A DNA stretch of 64,000 nucleotides, from contig CAVUFC010000022.1 in NCBI GenBank assembly GCA_963740605.1, positions 1,364,001 through 1,428,000 on the forward strand, given 5' to 3'. Positions 36,201-43,820 of the stretch are shown piece by piece. A model generated the notes under the pieces. It ran no database searches. It saw only the letters and a program-made list of their open reading frames with translations, and was not told where the DNA came from. Each line of letters opens with the position of its first letter. Position 1 is the stretch's first letter. The position numbers and the translations under genes are program-made. Source of the DNA: DASSUW01 sp963740605. GTDB lineage: Bacteria; Actinomycetota; Thermoleophilia; Solirubrobacterales; Solirubrobacteraceae.

Positions 36201-36555
36201 TGTTGATCGTGATCGGCGTGCCCGGGACCGTGTTGGCGGCCGTGCCACCGTCGAGGCAGGACTGCATGTGGTCGACGCCCGTGTCGTCGGTGCCGGTGAG
36301 TGGCACGACGTAGTCGCTCGTCAACCACCCGGCCGGGGCGGCGGCCGTGGTGTTGACCGGCGGCGTCACGTCGGGGCCGCCGGCGGGCGGACCGTCGGGG
36401 TCGATGCAATCGGTCGGCGCCGACAGCGCGAACACGCTGCCGCCCGCGCCGTGCAGCAGCTGCTGCGGGGTCGCGAACGCCGACGCCGCGGCGGGCATGG
36501 CAAGCACCGCAACGAGAGCGCAGAGCACGGCAATCGGCGACCGGCGGAAGGTCAT
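33220..36555 (-). CDS. Large secreted protein of eleven Ig-like / OmpL47-type repeats
   Basis: About 1,111 aa from ATG 36555 (GGGGG upstream). The signal peptide is VLCALVAVLAMPAAASAFA. From about residue 60 there are eleven ~80-aa beta-sandwich repeats with a common frame: NTTxAPxGW, (V/L)xTGTDxxSG, xxDGG, TRAxDxAGNxSxW and VKIDxxAP. This is the pattern of OmpL47-type/Ig-like surface proteins. The last two repeats contain Cys pairs (SLACTSVWTTAASC). A basic C-terminal domain (about 1000-1111) follows, without LPXTG or a membrane anchor. Probably an adhesin or surface-layer structural protein; function inferred only from architecture. Confidence 0.88.
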   Translation of the reverse strand: MTFRRSPIAVLCALVAVLAMPAAASAFATPQQLLHGAGGSVFALSAPTDCIDPDGPPAGGPDVTPPVNTTAAAPAGWLTSDYVVPLTGTDDTGVDHMQSCLDGGTAANTVPGTPITINTSGVYTFITRAVDAAGNASPWRAETVSIDLSAPSDVTDSGTVNWTPNTRTVTVSAVDPVSGVDHIEWQLDGGTIHSAVNDTDVQIIGDGSHILRTRAFDVAGNVSVWHDHTVKVDTVDPTDETAAPGGWQRAGLGITVTGSDAHSGVASVTYDLDGTGQTVPATSTTVTVNGDGDRVLTTYVTDGAGRTSTPKVFTIKIDGTAPDNTTPTADPGWRGADYAVVLNGADSGSGLRWVEWRVDGGPVTRGAAPLQATVSGNGTHIFETRAIDAAGNASGWRSENVKIDKVDPTNTTTTPAPEVSNPYTVAVTGTDAESGLALVKWRVDGVEQSGAPGSIATVSGAGAHTLETKVIDAAGRESAWRTDTVTVNIALNNDTTAPLDTSTAAPAGWTNENVDLTLNGTDAGSGMKDMLVRQDGVVSTRPANSVLSLTDEGEFYVETQARDLALNTSSWRPQWVRIDKSAPQDTTDIPTDWTNSTQFTLTASDALSGVASMQYIIDSGSVVNAAEGDTVNVSGDGTFRIRTRALDRAGNGTPFKTSFLHVDRALPVNTTVAPGTGWLSDPLSVDLTGTDVGSGIDKMQWQLDTGAITDGGPAVVDTDGTHTLKTRAVDMAGNQSVWRTDTVKLDLTAPEITTPAAPAGWINTPYSATMTGDDGAGSGIATTVVTVDAHPATANVSLTDDGEHTIETTITDNVGHESTRTDTVKIDTAVPTASLACTSVWTTAASCTPVANGGLSGLGTLTLATDSGTPVAVTSGHAVSVTTTGVHTLTLKAIDGAGNLKTVTAQVKVDRTIPTVSLSCAAASAPTGYVCHASGADALSGLSQLAYSFNGGAWTAVPSGGTFNVAYGTVTVRALDVAGNGALTSTLSLVERKVPVKLRTATAPVYLAGKKNPDSMVGAILAARSPSGTVSIDLRPLAVGRGKYRVQIRLKSGKHKRTVKKTYRVGRDGTLRRMAASLAHATARTTITLTVRKRHGKSWRKHATARVVLPK

Positions 36556-36603
36556 AGTGCCCCCGTAGTCGGCCAGAGTGCGCCGCATCTGTAGCTTGGC
36601 CGC

Positions 36604-37152
36604 GTGATTTCTGTCCAGGTCACGACCTGGTTCCTTCAGATGACGGATCCGGCGCGCCTTCCGGAGGCGCCGCCGCCGGACCCGGATCTGGAAGTTCGGC
36701 GGGCCGAGCTGCCGTCGCCCGAGCTCTCGCGCATGCTGTACGCGGGCGTTGGCGCCGACTGGTACTGGCTCGATCGCCTCCGGTGGACGTGGGGGCACTG
36801 GATGGAATGGCTCGATCGCAGCGAGCTGGAGACGTGGGTCGCGTACGTGCGCGGCACGCCGGCCGGGTTCTTCGAGCTCGAGCGCGACGGCGATGCGGTG
36901 GAGATCGCGGCATTCGGGCTGATGCCGGCGTTCTTCGGGCGCGGCATCGGCACGCGCGTGCTGCACCGCGCGATCGCCCGCGGCTGGGAGCTCGCCCCGC
37001 GGCGGGTCTGGGTGCACACGTGCTCGCTCGACGGCCCGGCCGCGCTGCGCACCTACCAGGGCCGCGGCCTGGAGATCTACGACGAGCGGGTCGAGGAGGC
37101 GCTGCTCCCGGATCAGCGGCCCGAGCCATGGCCGGGCGCCGGGCGGCCATGA
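36604..37152 (+). CDS. GNAT-family N-acetyltransferase
   Basis: 182 aa from GTG 36604. The acetyl-CoA pyrophosphate-binding segment reads LMPAFFGRGIGTRVLHRAIA (about 103-122), matching motif A (Q/RxxGxG/A). A later VWVHTCSLDGPAALRTYQGR fits motif B. The acceptor substrate is unknown. The stop overlaps the start of the NYN gene (ATGA), so the two genes are coupled. Confidence 0.85.
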   Translation: MISVQVTTWFLQMTDPARLPEAPPPDPDLEVRRAELPSPELSRMLYAGVGADWYWLDRLRWTWGHWMEWLDRSELETWVAYVRGTPAGFFELERDGDAVEIAAFGLMPAFFGRGIGTRVLHRAIARGWELAPRRVWVHTCSLDGPAALRTYQGRGLEIYDERVEEALLPDQRPEPWPGAGRP

Positions 37153-37523
37153 CGCGCTGGGTGGTCGACGCCGGCAACGTGATCGGCTCCAGGCCCGACG
37201 GCTGGTGGCGCGACCGCGAGGGCGCCACGCAGCGGCTGCTCGACGCCCTCCGTGCGTTCGCCGGAGACGAGGACGATGTGGTCGCGGTGCTCGACGCGGG
37301 GCCGGCGGAGTGGGCCGGGCGCGACGGCCCGTTCGAGGTCGCCATCGCGCCGCGCCGGGGCCGCGACGCGGCCGACGACGAGATCGCCCGCCTGCTCGAC
37401 GCCGACGAGGACCCGACGTCGATCCGCGTCGTCACCTCCGACGCTGCGCTCGCCGAGCGGGCACGAGCCCGCGGCGCCAAAGTCGTCGGCGCGGGTGCGT
37501 TCCGGCGGCAGCTCGGCTACTGA
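37149..37523 (+). CDS. NYN-domain (PIN-like) putative ribonuclease
   Basis: 124 aa. The acidic active-site residues of the NYN/PIN fold are recognisable: VVDAGNVIG (Asp7), VAVLDAGPAEW, DAADDEIARLLDA and VVTSDAALAERARARG. The family includes YacP-type RNA-processing nucleases that cut single-stranded RNA with metal ions. The target is unknown. It is coupled to the GNAT gene upstream and overlaps the convergent Gfo/Idh gene by a few bases. Confidence 0.82.
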   Translation: MTRWVVDAGNVIGSRPDGWWRDREGATQRLLDALRAFAGDEDDVVAVLDAGPAEWAGRDGPFEVAIAPRRGRDAADDEIARLLDADEDPTSIRVVTSDAALAERARARGAKVVGAGAFRRQLGY

Positions 37524-38494
37524 ACCGGCTCGGGCACGCCGGACGCGATCGACCGCTTGGCCGCGATCGCGATCGCCAGCGCCGCCCGCGCCTGCGCGAA
37601 CGAGCCATCGGTCGGCTCGGCCCCGGTCTCGACGCAGTCGAGGAAGTGGCGGATCTCGGCGCCCCAGCCGTCGCCGGCCGCGTGGAACGTCTCGACGGTA
37701 CCGTCGAGATGGATCGACAGCGCGGACGCCGCGGCGTCGTCGGCGACCTCGTCGCCGGCTCCCGCCTCGAACCGGTGGTCGAGCAGCCCGCGCTCGCACA
37801 GCACGCGCAGGCCGGCGGTGAACGGGAGCGACGGCGGCATCGCGTGGCTGCCCTCGACCGTCGCGTCGCCGCCTTCGTGCTCGACGATCGCGCGCACGTG
37901 GCGGCCGCCCGCGGTGGCGACCGCGTGCACGCGCCGCGGCGCGCCGAGCACCGCGTTGCCGATGTCGAAGTCGTGGATCATCAGGTCGACGAGCGTGCCG
38001 CCCGACTGCTTCACATCGAGCATCCACTCGTTCCAGTCCGGCAGGGCCGAGAGCCGCAGCGCGGTGACGGCCAGCGGCCTGCCGAAGGCGCCGCTCGCGA
38101 GCCGGCGGCGCAGCTCGACGATCTCAGGGAAGTAGCGCAGGACGTGCCCGATCATCACGACGCGGTCGGCGGCGGCCGCGCCGATCGCGTCGGCGTCCTC
38201 GAGCGTCAGCGCGATCGGCTTCTCGAGCAGGACGTGGTGGCCGGCCGCGAGCGCGCGTTCGGCGGCGGGGCGATGCAGCGGCGTTGGCAGGCAGATGTCG
38301 ACGGCGTCGACGCCCGGCGTGGCGATCGCGGCCTCCCAGTCGTCGGTCGCCGCGGCGCCGAGGTCGGCGGCGAGTTGGTCGGCGCCCGAATTCGCGCACA
38401 CGACGCGCACCTGCGTTCGGTCCGCCAGGGACGCATAGACGGCGGCGTGCGTGCGAGCCATGAAGCCCGCACCGAGCAACGCGATCCCGGTCAC
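37517..38494 (-). CDS. Gfo/Idh/MocA-family NAD(P)-dependent oxidoreductase
   Basis: 325 aa from GTG 38494. The Rossmann motif is GIALLGAGFMARTHAAVYAS, and the signature EKPIALTLEDADAIG (about 91-105) contains the conserved EKP lysine. The C-terminal alpha/beta domain carries the DLMIHDFDIG catalytic segment. It is likely a sugar or inositol dehydrogenase, which matches the sugar isomerase gene it overlaps (GTGA). The open frame upstream of 38494 lies within that isomerase gene and is not used. Confidence 0.88.
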   Translation of the reverse strand: MTGIALLGAGFMARTHAAVYASLADRTQVRVVCANSGADQLAADLGAAATDDWEAAIATPGVDAVDICLPTPLHRPAAERALAAGHHVLLEKPIALTLEDADAIGAAAADRVVMIGHVLRYFPEIVELRRRLASGAFGRPLAVTALRLSALPDWNEWMLDVKQSGGTLVDLMIHDFDIGNAVLGAPRRVHAVATAGGRHVRAIVEHEGGDATVEGSHAMPPSLPFTAGLRVLCERGLLDHRFEAGAGDEVADDAAASALSIHLDGTVETFHAAGDGWGAEIRHFLDCVETGAEPTDGSFAQARAALAIAIAAKRSIASGVPEPVQ

Positions 38495-39282
38495 GTCAGC
38501 CCGTCCCGCGCCAGCGTCTCGCGCGAGGTGCGCATCGCCTCGACGACCTCCGCCAGCGGCGGCCACGGCTCGCCGCTGAACTCGATCTCGACCGCGTACG
38601 GGCCGTCGTAGCCCCCGTCGCGCAGGATCTCCAGCACGCGGCCGAAGTCGACATGCCCCTCGCCGATGGCCGGGAAGTCCCAGTCGCCCTTGCCGCCGCG
38701 CATGTCCTTCAGGTGCACGTTGGCGACGCGGTCCGCAATCGTCGGCAGATCGTCCTCGGCCCGCGCGCCGCTGTAGTGCTCGACGTTCGCGGTGTCGTAG
38801 TTGACCTTCACGGCGGCGTGGCCGATCCGGTCGAGCAGCGGCACGGAGATCGCGCCGCTCGCCATCAAGTCGCCGTGGATCTCGAGCGCAATCACGAGGC
38901 CGGCGGCCTGCGCGGCGTCGGCGAGCGTGCCGATGTTCGCCATGAACGCATCCTCGGACTCCTCGACGTGCGCGTGGCCGCCGATCGCGGTGTTGACGAT
39001 CGGCACGCCGAAGCGCTCAGCCCAGCGCACGACCGCGAGCCCGTGCTCGAGCCCCGCGTCGGTGGTGAGGTCGGAGTGGCCGCTGATCGAGACCGCCTGC
39101 AGCCCGTAGTGCTCGAGCTGGGCGCGCGTGTCCGCCGGGTCGCCGTGCACGTCCACGTGCTCGGTCCAGCCCGGGACCGCGCACAGCTCCACGTTGCGGT
39201 AGCCGGCCTCGGCGATGCCGGCGAGGGCCTCATCGGCGTTGTAGGAGTGGAACGAGTTGGCGTGTCCGGCGAGCGCGTTCAT
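38491..39282 (-). CDS. Sugar phosphate isomerase/epimerase (AP endonuclease 2-type TIM barrel)
   Basis: 263 aa. The metal-binding pattern of the xylose-isomerase-like TIM barrel is present: ALEIHGD, VKVNYDTANVEHYSG, VANVHLKDMRGG and YAVEIEF. Family members isomerise inosose, tagatose or hydroxypyruvate-type substrates. Together with the overlapping dehydrogenase it forms a small carbohydrate-catabolic operon, perhaps for inositol-like compounds. Confidence 0.86.
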   Translation of the reverse strand: MNALAGHANSFHSYNADEALAGIAEAGYRNVELCAVPGWTEHVDVHGDPADTRAQLEHYGLQAVSISGHSDLTTDAGLEHGLAVVRWAERFGVPIVNTAIGGHAHVEESEDAFMANIGTLADAAQAAGLVIALEIHGDLMASGAISVPLLDRIGHAAVKVNYDTANVEHYSGARAEDDLPTIADRVANVHLKDMRGGKGDWDFPAIGEGHVDFGRVLEILRDGGYDGPYAVEIEFSGEPWPPLAEVVEAMRTSRETLARDGLT

Positions 39283-39293
39283 CGGGGCGCAAT

Positions 39294-39929
39294 CTACGTG
39301 CGCGGCCGCAGGATCGTCGCCCTGAACAGATCGGGCGTCCGCTGCAGGACGGCGAGCCGGGGGTCGGGCACATCGAGCACGCGCTCGCTCGCCAGCGGCG
39401 CCAGCGGGCGCAGCCGCGGATCGGCGAGCACCTCGCCGAGCGCGCGGCGGTCGCCGCCGAGCACGAGCGCCTCGAGGTCGCGCCGATGCTCGAGCAGCAC
39501 GCGCGCGGCGACGTCAGCGGCGGCCTCGAGCGCCACCCGCGCCTGGCCTTCCCGCCGGCGCGCGAACCGCTTCTGGCTCGATCCGCCCGCGCGGTGGCGG
39601 CCGTGCACCTGGCGCCGGCCGACCTTCGAGGCGACCAGTCGCCGGCCCGCGAACACGCCGACCGCGTAGCCGCCGAGACGAACCAGCAGCACACCGACGA
39701 CGCGGTCGCGCGTCACGTGGTCGAGCAGCGGCGCGGGGTCGAAGCCGGTGCGGTCCCCCACCGCGGTCAGCGGCGGGAACGGCGGGTCGCAGTCGACGGC
39801 GCCGTCGCTGCCGACGAACGTGACGCGCTCGCGCCGCACCTCGGTCCGCTCGACCGGCGCGTGCTCGTCGGCCCACCGCTCCAGCCAGCGGCCGAGCCGT
39901 TCGGGCGGCACGTCGAAGTGCTCGCGCAT
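39294..39929 (-). CDS. acVLRF1-family peptidyl-tRNA hydrolase (Vms1-like release factor)
   Basis: 211 aa. The eRF1/Vms1-type core includes VGVLLVRLGGYAVGVFAGRR, then a basic loop, then the catalytic GGSSQKRFARRREGQ at 115-129 with the Gln (119) that replaces the GGQ glutamine of release factors. Vms1/acVLRF1 proteins free nascent chains from stalled large subunits by cutting peptidyl-tRNA. The family is an actinobacterial hallmark, which supports the host assignment. Confidence 0.85.
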   Translation of the reverse strand: MREHFDVPPERLGRWLERWADEHAPVERTEVRRERVTFVGSDGAVDCDPPFPPLTAVGDRTGFDPAPLLDHVTRDRVVGVLLVRLGGYAVGVFAGRRLVASKVGRRQVHGRHRAGGSSQKRFARRREGQARVALEAAADVAARVLLEHRRDLEALVLGGDRRALGEVLADPRLRPLAPLASERVLDVPDPRLAVLQRTPDLFRATILRPRT

Positions 39930-40005
39930 GCTGCAAGCATGGCGCGGCCCACCGGGTTGCGGGCGAGAGCGCCGAACTCAGTCACGGGGATAGCATGCCC
40001 GGCCC

Positions 40006-40446
40006 ATGACTTGGCAGGTGTACCTCTCGGGAGAGATCCACACGGACTGGCGCGACCAGATCGAACGCGGCAGCGAGCAGGCCGGCCTCGACATCGAGTT
40101 CACAGGCCCGGTGACCGACCATTCCGCCAGCGACGACGCCGGCGTGGCGATCTTCGGGGGCGAGGAGAAGCCGTTCTGGAAGGACCACCTCGGCGCGGGC
40201 GTGAACGCGATCCGCACGCGCACTCTGCTCGAACACGCTGACGTGGTGGTCGTCCGCTTCGGCGAGCAGTACCGCCAGTGGAACGCCGCGTTCGACGCGG
40301 GCATGGCCTCGGCGCTCGGCAAGCCGCTCGTCACGCTGCACCCTGAACAGCACGACCATGCGCTCAAGGAGGTCGACCGCGCCGCACTCGCGGTCGCCCG
40401 CGAGCCCGAGCAGGTCGTCGACGTCCTCCGGTACGTGTTGCGATGA
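40006..40446 (+). CDS. ytoQ: YtoQ family protein
   Basis: 146 aa, the standard YtoQ length. Family-defining segments are WQVYLSGEIHTDWRDQIERG, FTGPVTDHSASDDAG, IFGGEEKPFWKDHLGAG, VVVRFGEQYRQWNAAFDAG and KPLVTLHPEQHDHALKEVDR. The fold is related to nucleoside 2-deoxyribosyltransferases, but activity has not been established. It is the first gene of a three-gene overlapping run: its stop overlaps the aldo-keto reductase start (ATGA). Confidence 0.9.
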   Translation: MTWQVYLSGEIHTDWRDQIERGSEQAGLDIEFTGPVTDHSASDDAGVAIFGGEEKPFWKDHLGAGVNAIRTRTLLEHADVVVVRFGEQYRQWNAAFDAGMASALGKPLVTLHPEQHDHALKEVDRAALAVAREPEQVVDVLRYVLR

Positions 40447-41468
40447 CCTACCGCGCCGCGGACAGTCGCTACGACGCGATGCCCTACCGCCGCTGCGGGC
40501 GCAGCGGCCTGATGCTGCCGCCGATCTCGCTCGGCCTGTGGCACAACTTCGGCGACGACCGGCCGATCGACACGCAGCGCGCGATCCTGCGCCGCGCGTT
40601 CGACCTCGGCGTCACCCACTTCGACCTTGCCAACAACTACGGGCCGCCGTACGGCTCGGCCGAGGTCAACTTCGGCCGGCTGATGCGCGAGGACCTTCGC
40701 CCGTACCGCGACGAGCTGATCGTCTCCACCAAGGCGGGCTACGACATGTGGCCCGGCCCCTATGGCGACCACGGCTCGCGCAAGTACCTGCTCGCGAGCC
40801 TCGACCAGAGTCTGCAGCGGATGGGGCTCGACTACGTCGACATCTTCTACTCGCACCGCTTCGATCCCCACACGCCGCTGGAGGAGACGCTCGGGGCGCT
40901 CGACACCGCGGTGCGCCAGGGCAAGGCGCTGTACGCGGGGATCTCCTCCTACTCCGGCGCGCGGACCGAGGAGGCGGCGCGGATCCTCGGCGAGTTGGGC
41001 ACGCCGCTGCTGATACACCAGCCGTCCTACTCGCTGCTCAACCGCTGGATCGAGGAGGACCTGCTCGACGTGCTCGGCCAGGAGGGCGTCGGCTGCATCG
41101 TCTTCTCACCGCTCGCCCAGGGGATGCTCACGAGCAAGTACCTCGACGGCGTCCCGCAGGGCTCGCGGGTCGCGACCGGCGGCGCGCTGAGCGAGGACAT
41201 GCTCACCGACGAGGCGCTGGCCCACGTGCGCGCGCTCAACGACATGGCGCGCGACCGCGGCCAGACGCTGGCGCAGATGGCGATCGCGTGGACGCTGCGC
41301 GACCCGCGCGTGACGACGTCGCTGATCGGCGCCAGCAGTGTGTCCCAGCTCGAGGACAGCCTCGGCGCGCTCGACAACCTCGACTTCTCCGACGACGAGC
41401 TGCGCACGATCGACGGTCACGCGGTCGATGCGGGCATCAACCTGTGGAAGGCATCGAGCGACGGGTAG
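40443..41468 (+). CDS. Aldo-keto reductase, YghZ/MgrA type
   Basis: 341 aa. The catalytic tetrad is recognisable: Asp/Tyr in THFDLANNYGPPYG, Lys in IVSTKAGYDMW and His in DIFYSHRFD. The N-terminal MPYRRCGRSGLMLPPISLGL and the segment WPGPYGDHGSRKYL match L-glyceraldehyde-3-phosphate reductase-like AKRs that detoxify methylglyoxal and related aldehydes with NADPH. It starts inside ytoQ and ends inside the LDH2-type gene, so the three are likely translated together. Confidence 0.9.
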   Translation: MTYRAADSRYDAMPYRRCGRSGLMLPPISLGLWHNFGDDRPIDTQRAILRRAFDLGVTHFDLANNYGPPYGSAEVNFGRLMREDLRPYRDELIVSTKAGYDMWPGPYGDHGSRKYLLASLDQSLQRMGLDYVDIFYSHRFDPHTPLEETLGALDTAVRQGKALYAGISSYSGARTEEAARILGELGTPLLIHQPSYSLLNRWIEEDLLDVLGQEGVGCIVFSPLAQGMLTSKYLDGVPQGSRVATGGALSEDMLTDEALAHVRALNDMARDRGQTLAQMAIAWTLRDPRVTTSLIGASSVSQLEDSLGALDNLDFSDDELRTIDGHAVDAGINLWKASSDG

Positions 41469-42496
41469 CGGCGGCTGACCTCGAGCGCTGGACGCGCGAG
41501 CTGCTGGCCGGCTCGGGCCTGGCGCCCGAGCACGCCGCGACGGTGGCCGAGACGCTGGTCTGGACGAGCCTGCGCGGCACCGACTCGCACGGCGTCGCGC
41601 GCGTGCCGGTGTACGCCGAGCGGCTGCAGACCGGGGTCCTGAAGCAGCAGCCGGAGGTGTCCGTGATCCGGCGCGACGGGGCGATCGCCGTCGTCGACGG
41701 CGACCACGGGCCCGGGCAGGTGGCGGCGGTGATCGCGACCGATCTGTCGATCGAGCTCGCCCGCGAGCATGGCGTCGGCGTCGTCAGCGTGCGCCGCAGC
41801 GGGCACTACGGCGCGGCGGCGTTCTACGCCATCCGCGCCGCCGAGGCGGGCCTGCTCGGCATGTCGATGACCAACACCGAGCCGCTGGTGATCCCGTACG
41901 GCGGCGCCGGTGCGGCGCTCGGCACCAACCCGATCGCGTTCGCCGCACCGACCCCCGGCGGCGTCTTCAACGTCGACATGGCGACCAGCCAGGTCGCGAT
42001 GAACAAGGTCTTCAACGCGCGCAGCGAGGGTCGGCCGATCCCTGAGGGCTGGGGAGTCACCGAGACCGGCGAGCCGACGACCGATCCCGACGCGGCGGTG
42101 TACGGGGTGCCGCTGGGCGGCTACAAGGGGTACGGGCTCGCGCTGATGGTCGAGGTGCTGTGCGGCGTGCTCGCGGGAGCAGGTGTCCGCAACTCGGTCG
42201 GCAACCTCTACAGCGGTGGCGAGGAGCGCCAGAACAGCGGCCACTTCCACCTCGCGATCGACCCCGAGCGCACCGTCGGCCGCGATGCCTTCGCGGGCGT
42301 CCTCGGCGGACTGCTCGCCGAGCTGCGCGCGATCCCGCCGGCCCGCGGCTTTGACGAGGTGCTCGTCGCCGGCGATCCCGAGGACCGCGCGCGCGCCGAG
42401 CGCGAGCGGTCCGGGATCCCGATCGAGCCCGTCCTGTGGGAGCGGCTGTGCGCGTTGAGCGACGAGCTCGGCGTCAGCCCTCCGGCGGGAACCTGA
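41444..42496 (+). CDS. LDH2/malate-type NAD(P)-dependent 2-hydroxyacid dehydrogenase
   Basis: 350 aa from GTG 41444. This is the non-Rossmann malate/L-lactate/ureidoglycolate dehydrogenase family: SLRGTDSHGVARVPVYAERL, VVSVRRSGHYGAAAFYAIRA with the conserved His, NPIAFAAPTP, NVDMATSQVAMNK and GYKGYGLALMVE. The substrate could be malate, lactate, ureidoglycolate or a sugar acid. It overlaps the aldo-keto reductase by 25 bp and the convergent cupin gene by 23 bp at its end. Confidence 0.88.
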   Translation: MEGIERRVAAADLERWTRELLAGSGLAPEHAATVAETLVWTSLRGTDSHGVARVPVYAERLQTGVLKQQPEVSVIRRDGAIAVVDGDHGPGQVAAVIATDLSIELAREHGVGVVSVRRSGHYGAAAFYAIRAAEAGLLGMSMTNTEPLVIPYGGAGAALGTNPIAFAAPTPGGVFNVDMATSQVAMNKVFNARSEGRPIPEGWGVTETGEPTTDPDAAVYGVPLGGYKGYGLALMVEVLCGVLAGAGVRNSVGNLYSGGEERQNSGHFHLAIDPERTVGRDAFAGVLGGLLAELRAIPPARGFDEVLVAGDPEDRARAERERSGIPIEPVLWERLCALSDELGVSPPAGT

Positions 42497-42980
42497 AGCG
42501 CGCCGGCTCGACCTTGAAGTCCGGGTAGGGCTTCGCAGGGTCGACGGCCTCGGCCCCGTGGCGGGCGGCGGCTTCCGACTTCGGGTACTCGCTGTCGCCG
42601 GGACGACGGGCGCCGACCATGAGGATCGCGCACGGGCCATCGCCGGCGCCGACGAACACGTGCCGTGTGCCGCGCGGGCAGTGCACGAGGTCCCAGGGGC
42701 GCAGATGCCGCTCCTCGTCCTCGATCACCACCACGCACTCGCCGTGCAGGACGAGGAAGTCCTCCTGCGCGTCCTCGCCGTGGTACATCGCGTTCGGCTG
42801 ACCGGGGCGCACGACGTGGACGTTGATCCCGAAGTCCTCGAACTTCGCGTCGCGCGGCTCGAACTCGGTCCAGTGGCCGTGCTTCTCGCTGCGCGCGCCG
42901 GCGGCGCCGTCGAGGTTGATCACGAACCAGCCGGCGCCGGTCGGCGCCCCGTCTTGGATCGGAGCTTGGGGTACAGACAT
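42474..42980 (-). CDS. Single-domain cupin protein
   Basis: 168 aa. The cupin core is GEDAQEDFLVLHGECVVVIE followed by RPWDLVHCPRGTRHVFVGAG, giving His/Glu metal ligands. Small cupins of this kind are often dioxygenase-like, isomerase-like or sensor domains; the substrate is unknown. The tail PDFKVEPARFRFPPE is typical of actinobacterial homologues as far as I recall. Convergent with the dehydrogenase before it. Confidence 0.82.
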   Translation of the reverse strand: MSVPQAPIQDGAPTGAGWFVINLDGAAGARSEKHGHWTEFEPRDAKFEDFGINVHVVRPGQPNAMYHGEDAQEDFLVLHGECVVVIEDEERHLRPWDLVHCPRGTRHVFVGAGDGPCAILMVGARRPGDSEYPKSEAAARHGAEAVDPAKPYPDFKVEPARFRFPPEG

Positions 42981-43022
42981 GCCGGAAGGAATATCGGACC
43001 GGCCAGGGGCGTCTGATCAGAC

Positions 43023-43394
43023 ATGTTCAAGCGCATCCTCACGACGACCGTCGTCATCGCGGCGCTGGGCGTCGGCCTGGCCGCCTGCGGCGGCTACGGC
43101 AATGACTCCACTCCCGCCGCCGCTCAGGCGCCCGCCGCCGGCGGGGCGACCAAGGTGTCCGTGCAGGACAACACCTTCAAGCCCGGCGATATCAAGGTGA
43201 AATCCGGCGACACCGTCACGTTCACCAACGACGGCGCCGTCCCGCACACCGTCACGGCGACCGAGGGCGCGGACTTCGACTCCGGCACGCTCGCTCCCGG
43301 CAAGACGTTCAGCTTCGTCGCCTCCGGCCACGGCAAGCTCACCTACGTGTGCACGATCCACCCCGGCATGCAGGGGACGATCGAGGTCGACTGA
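43023..43394 (+). CDS. Cupredoxin (plastocyanin-like) lipoprotein
   Basis: 123 aa. A lipobox with Cys22 (GLAAC) anchors the protein outside the membrane, followed by a Pro/Ala-rich tether. The cupredoxin fold carries the type-1 copper ligands His75 (VPHTVT), Cys110, His113 and Met116 (YVCTIHPGMQG). It is expected to carry single electrons at the cell surface. No partner oxidase is in the window. Confidence 0.9.
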   Translation: MFKRILTTTVVIAALGVGLAACGGYGNDSTPAAAQAPAAGGATKVSVQDNTFKPGDIKVKSGDTVTFTNDGAVPHTVTATEGADFDSGTLAPGKTFSFVASGHGKLTYVCTIHPGMQGTIEVD

Positions 43395-43670
43395 CGGCTC
43401 GACGCCGTGCGTTCGCTGGTGCGTGGTGAACGGCGGCTGGGCAGGGCGGCCAGGGTGCAAAACGTCGCAATCGCCGCCGCCCGCGCCGCGCGTGTGACGA
43501 AATGCTCGCTATAGGGGACTAACGTCACACACGCGAGGCGCTTCGCAGAGCTTGCTACGAAATGCTCCCTCGCCTCCCACCCAGCCGCAGTTCGTCGACC
43601 GACCGGCCTCTGACCCTGGACCGCGAGGCCATACAACGGCCAAGACAAGTCCGGTTGGATCGAACGCACC

Positions 43671-43820
43671 ATGCCGAAGCCCGAGAAGCGCCCGACCCCG
43701 CCGGACCACCGCGTCTACCCGCGCGGGAGCACTCCCCCGGCGGACCCGAAGCCGGCACCCGAGAAGCGCGGCACGTGGACCCGTTCGGTCCCGCCGGACC
43801 GCACGTTCCCTCGTTCCTAG
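43671..43820 (+). CDS. Possible 49-aa proline/arginine-rich small protein
   Basis: ATG 43671 to TAG 43820. The product is basic and proline-rich with an internal near-repeat: PKPEKRPTPPDHRVYPRG and PKPAPEKRGTWTRSVPPDR. The composition and repeat are more protein-like than the other frames here, but no RBS is clear and the gene would overlap the end of the response-regulator gene by four bases. Unknown function. The rest of 43395-43670 holds nothing I can support. Confidence 0.4.
   Translation: MPKPEKRPTPPDHRVYPRGSTPPADPKPAPEKRGTWTRSVPPDRTFPRS

Noticed and set aside
33250..36594. Plus-strand open frame of about 1,100 codons
   Set aside because: Antisense shadow of the Ig-repeat gene. The repeat periodicity and signal peptide exist only on the minus strand.
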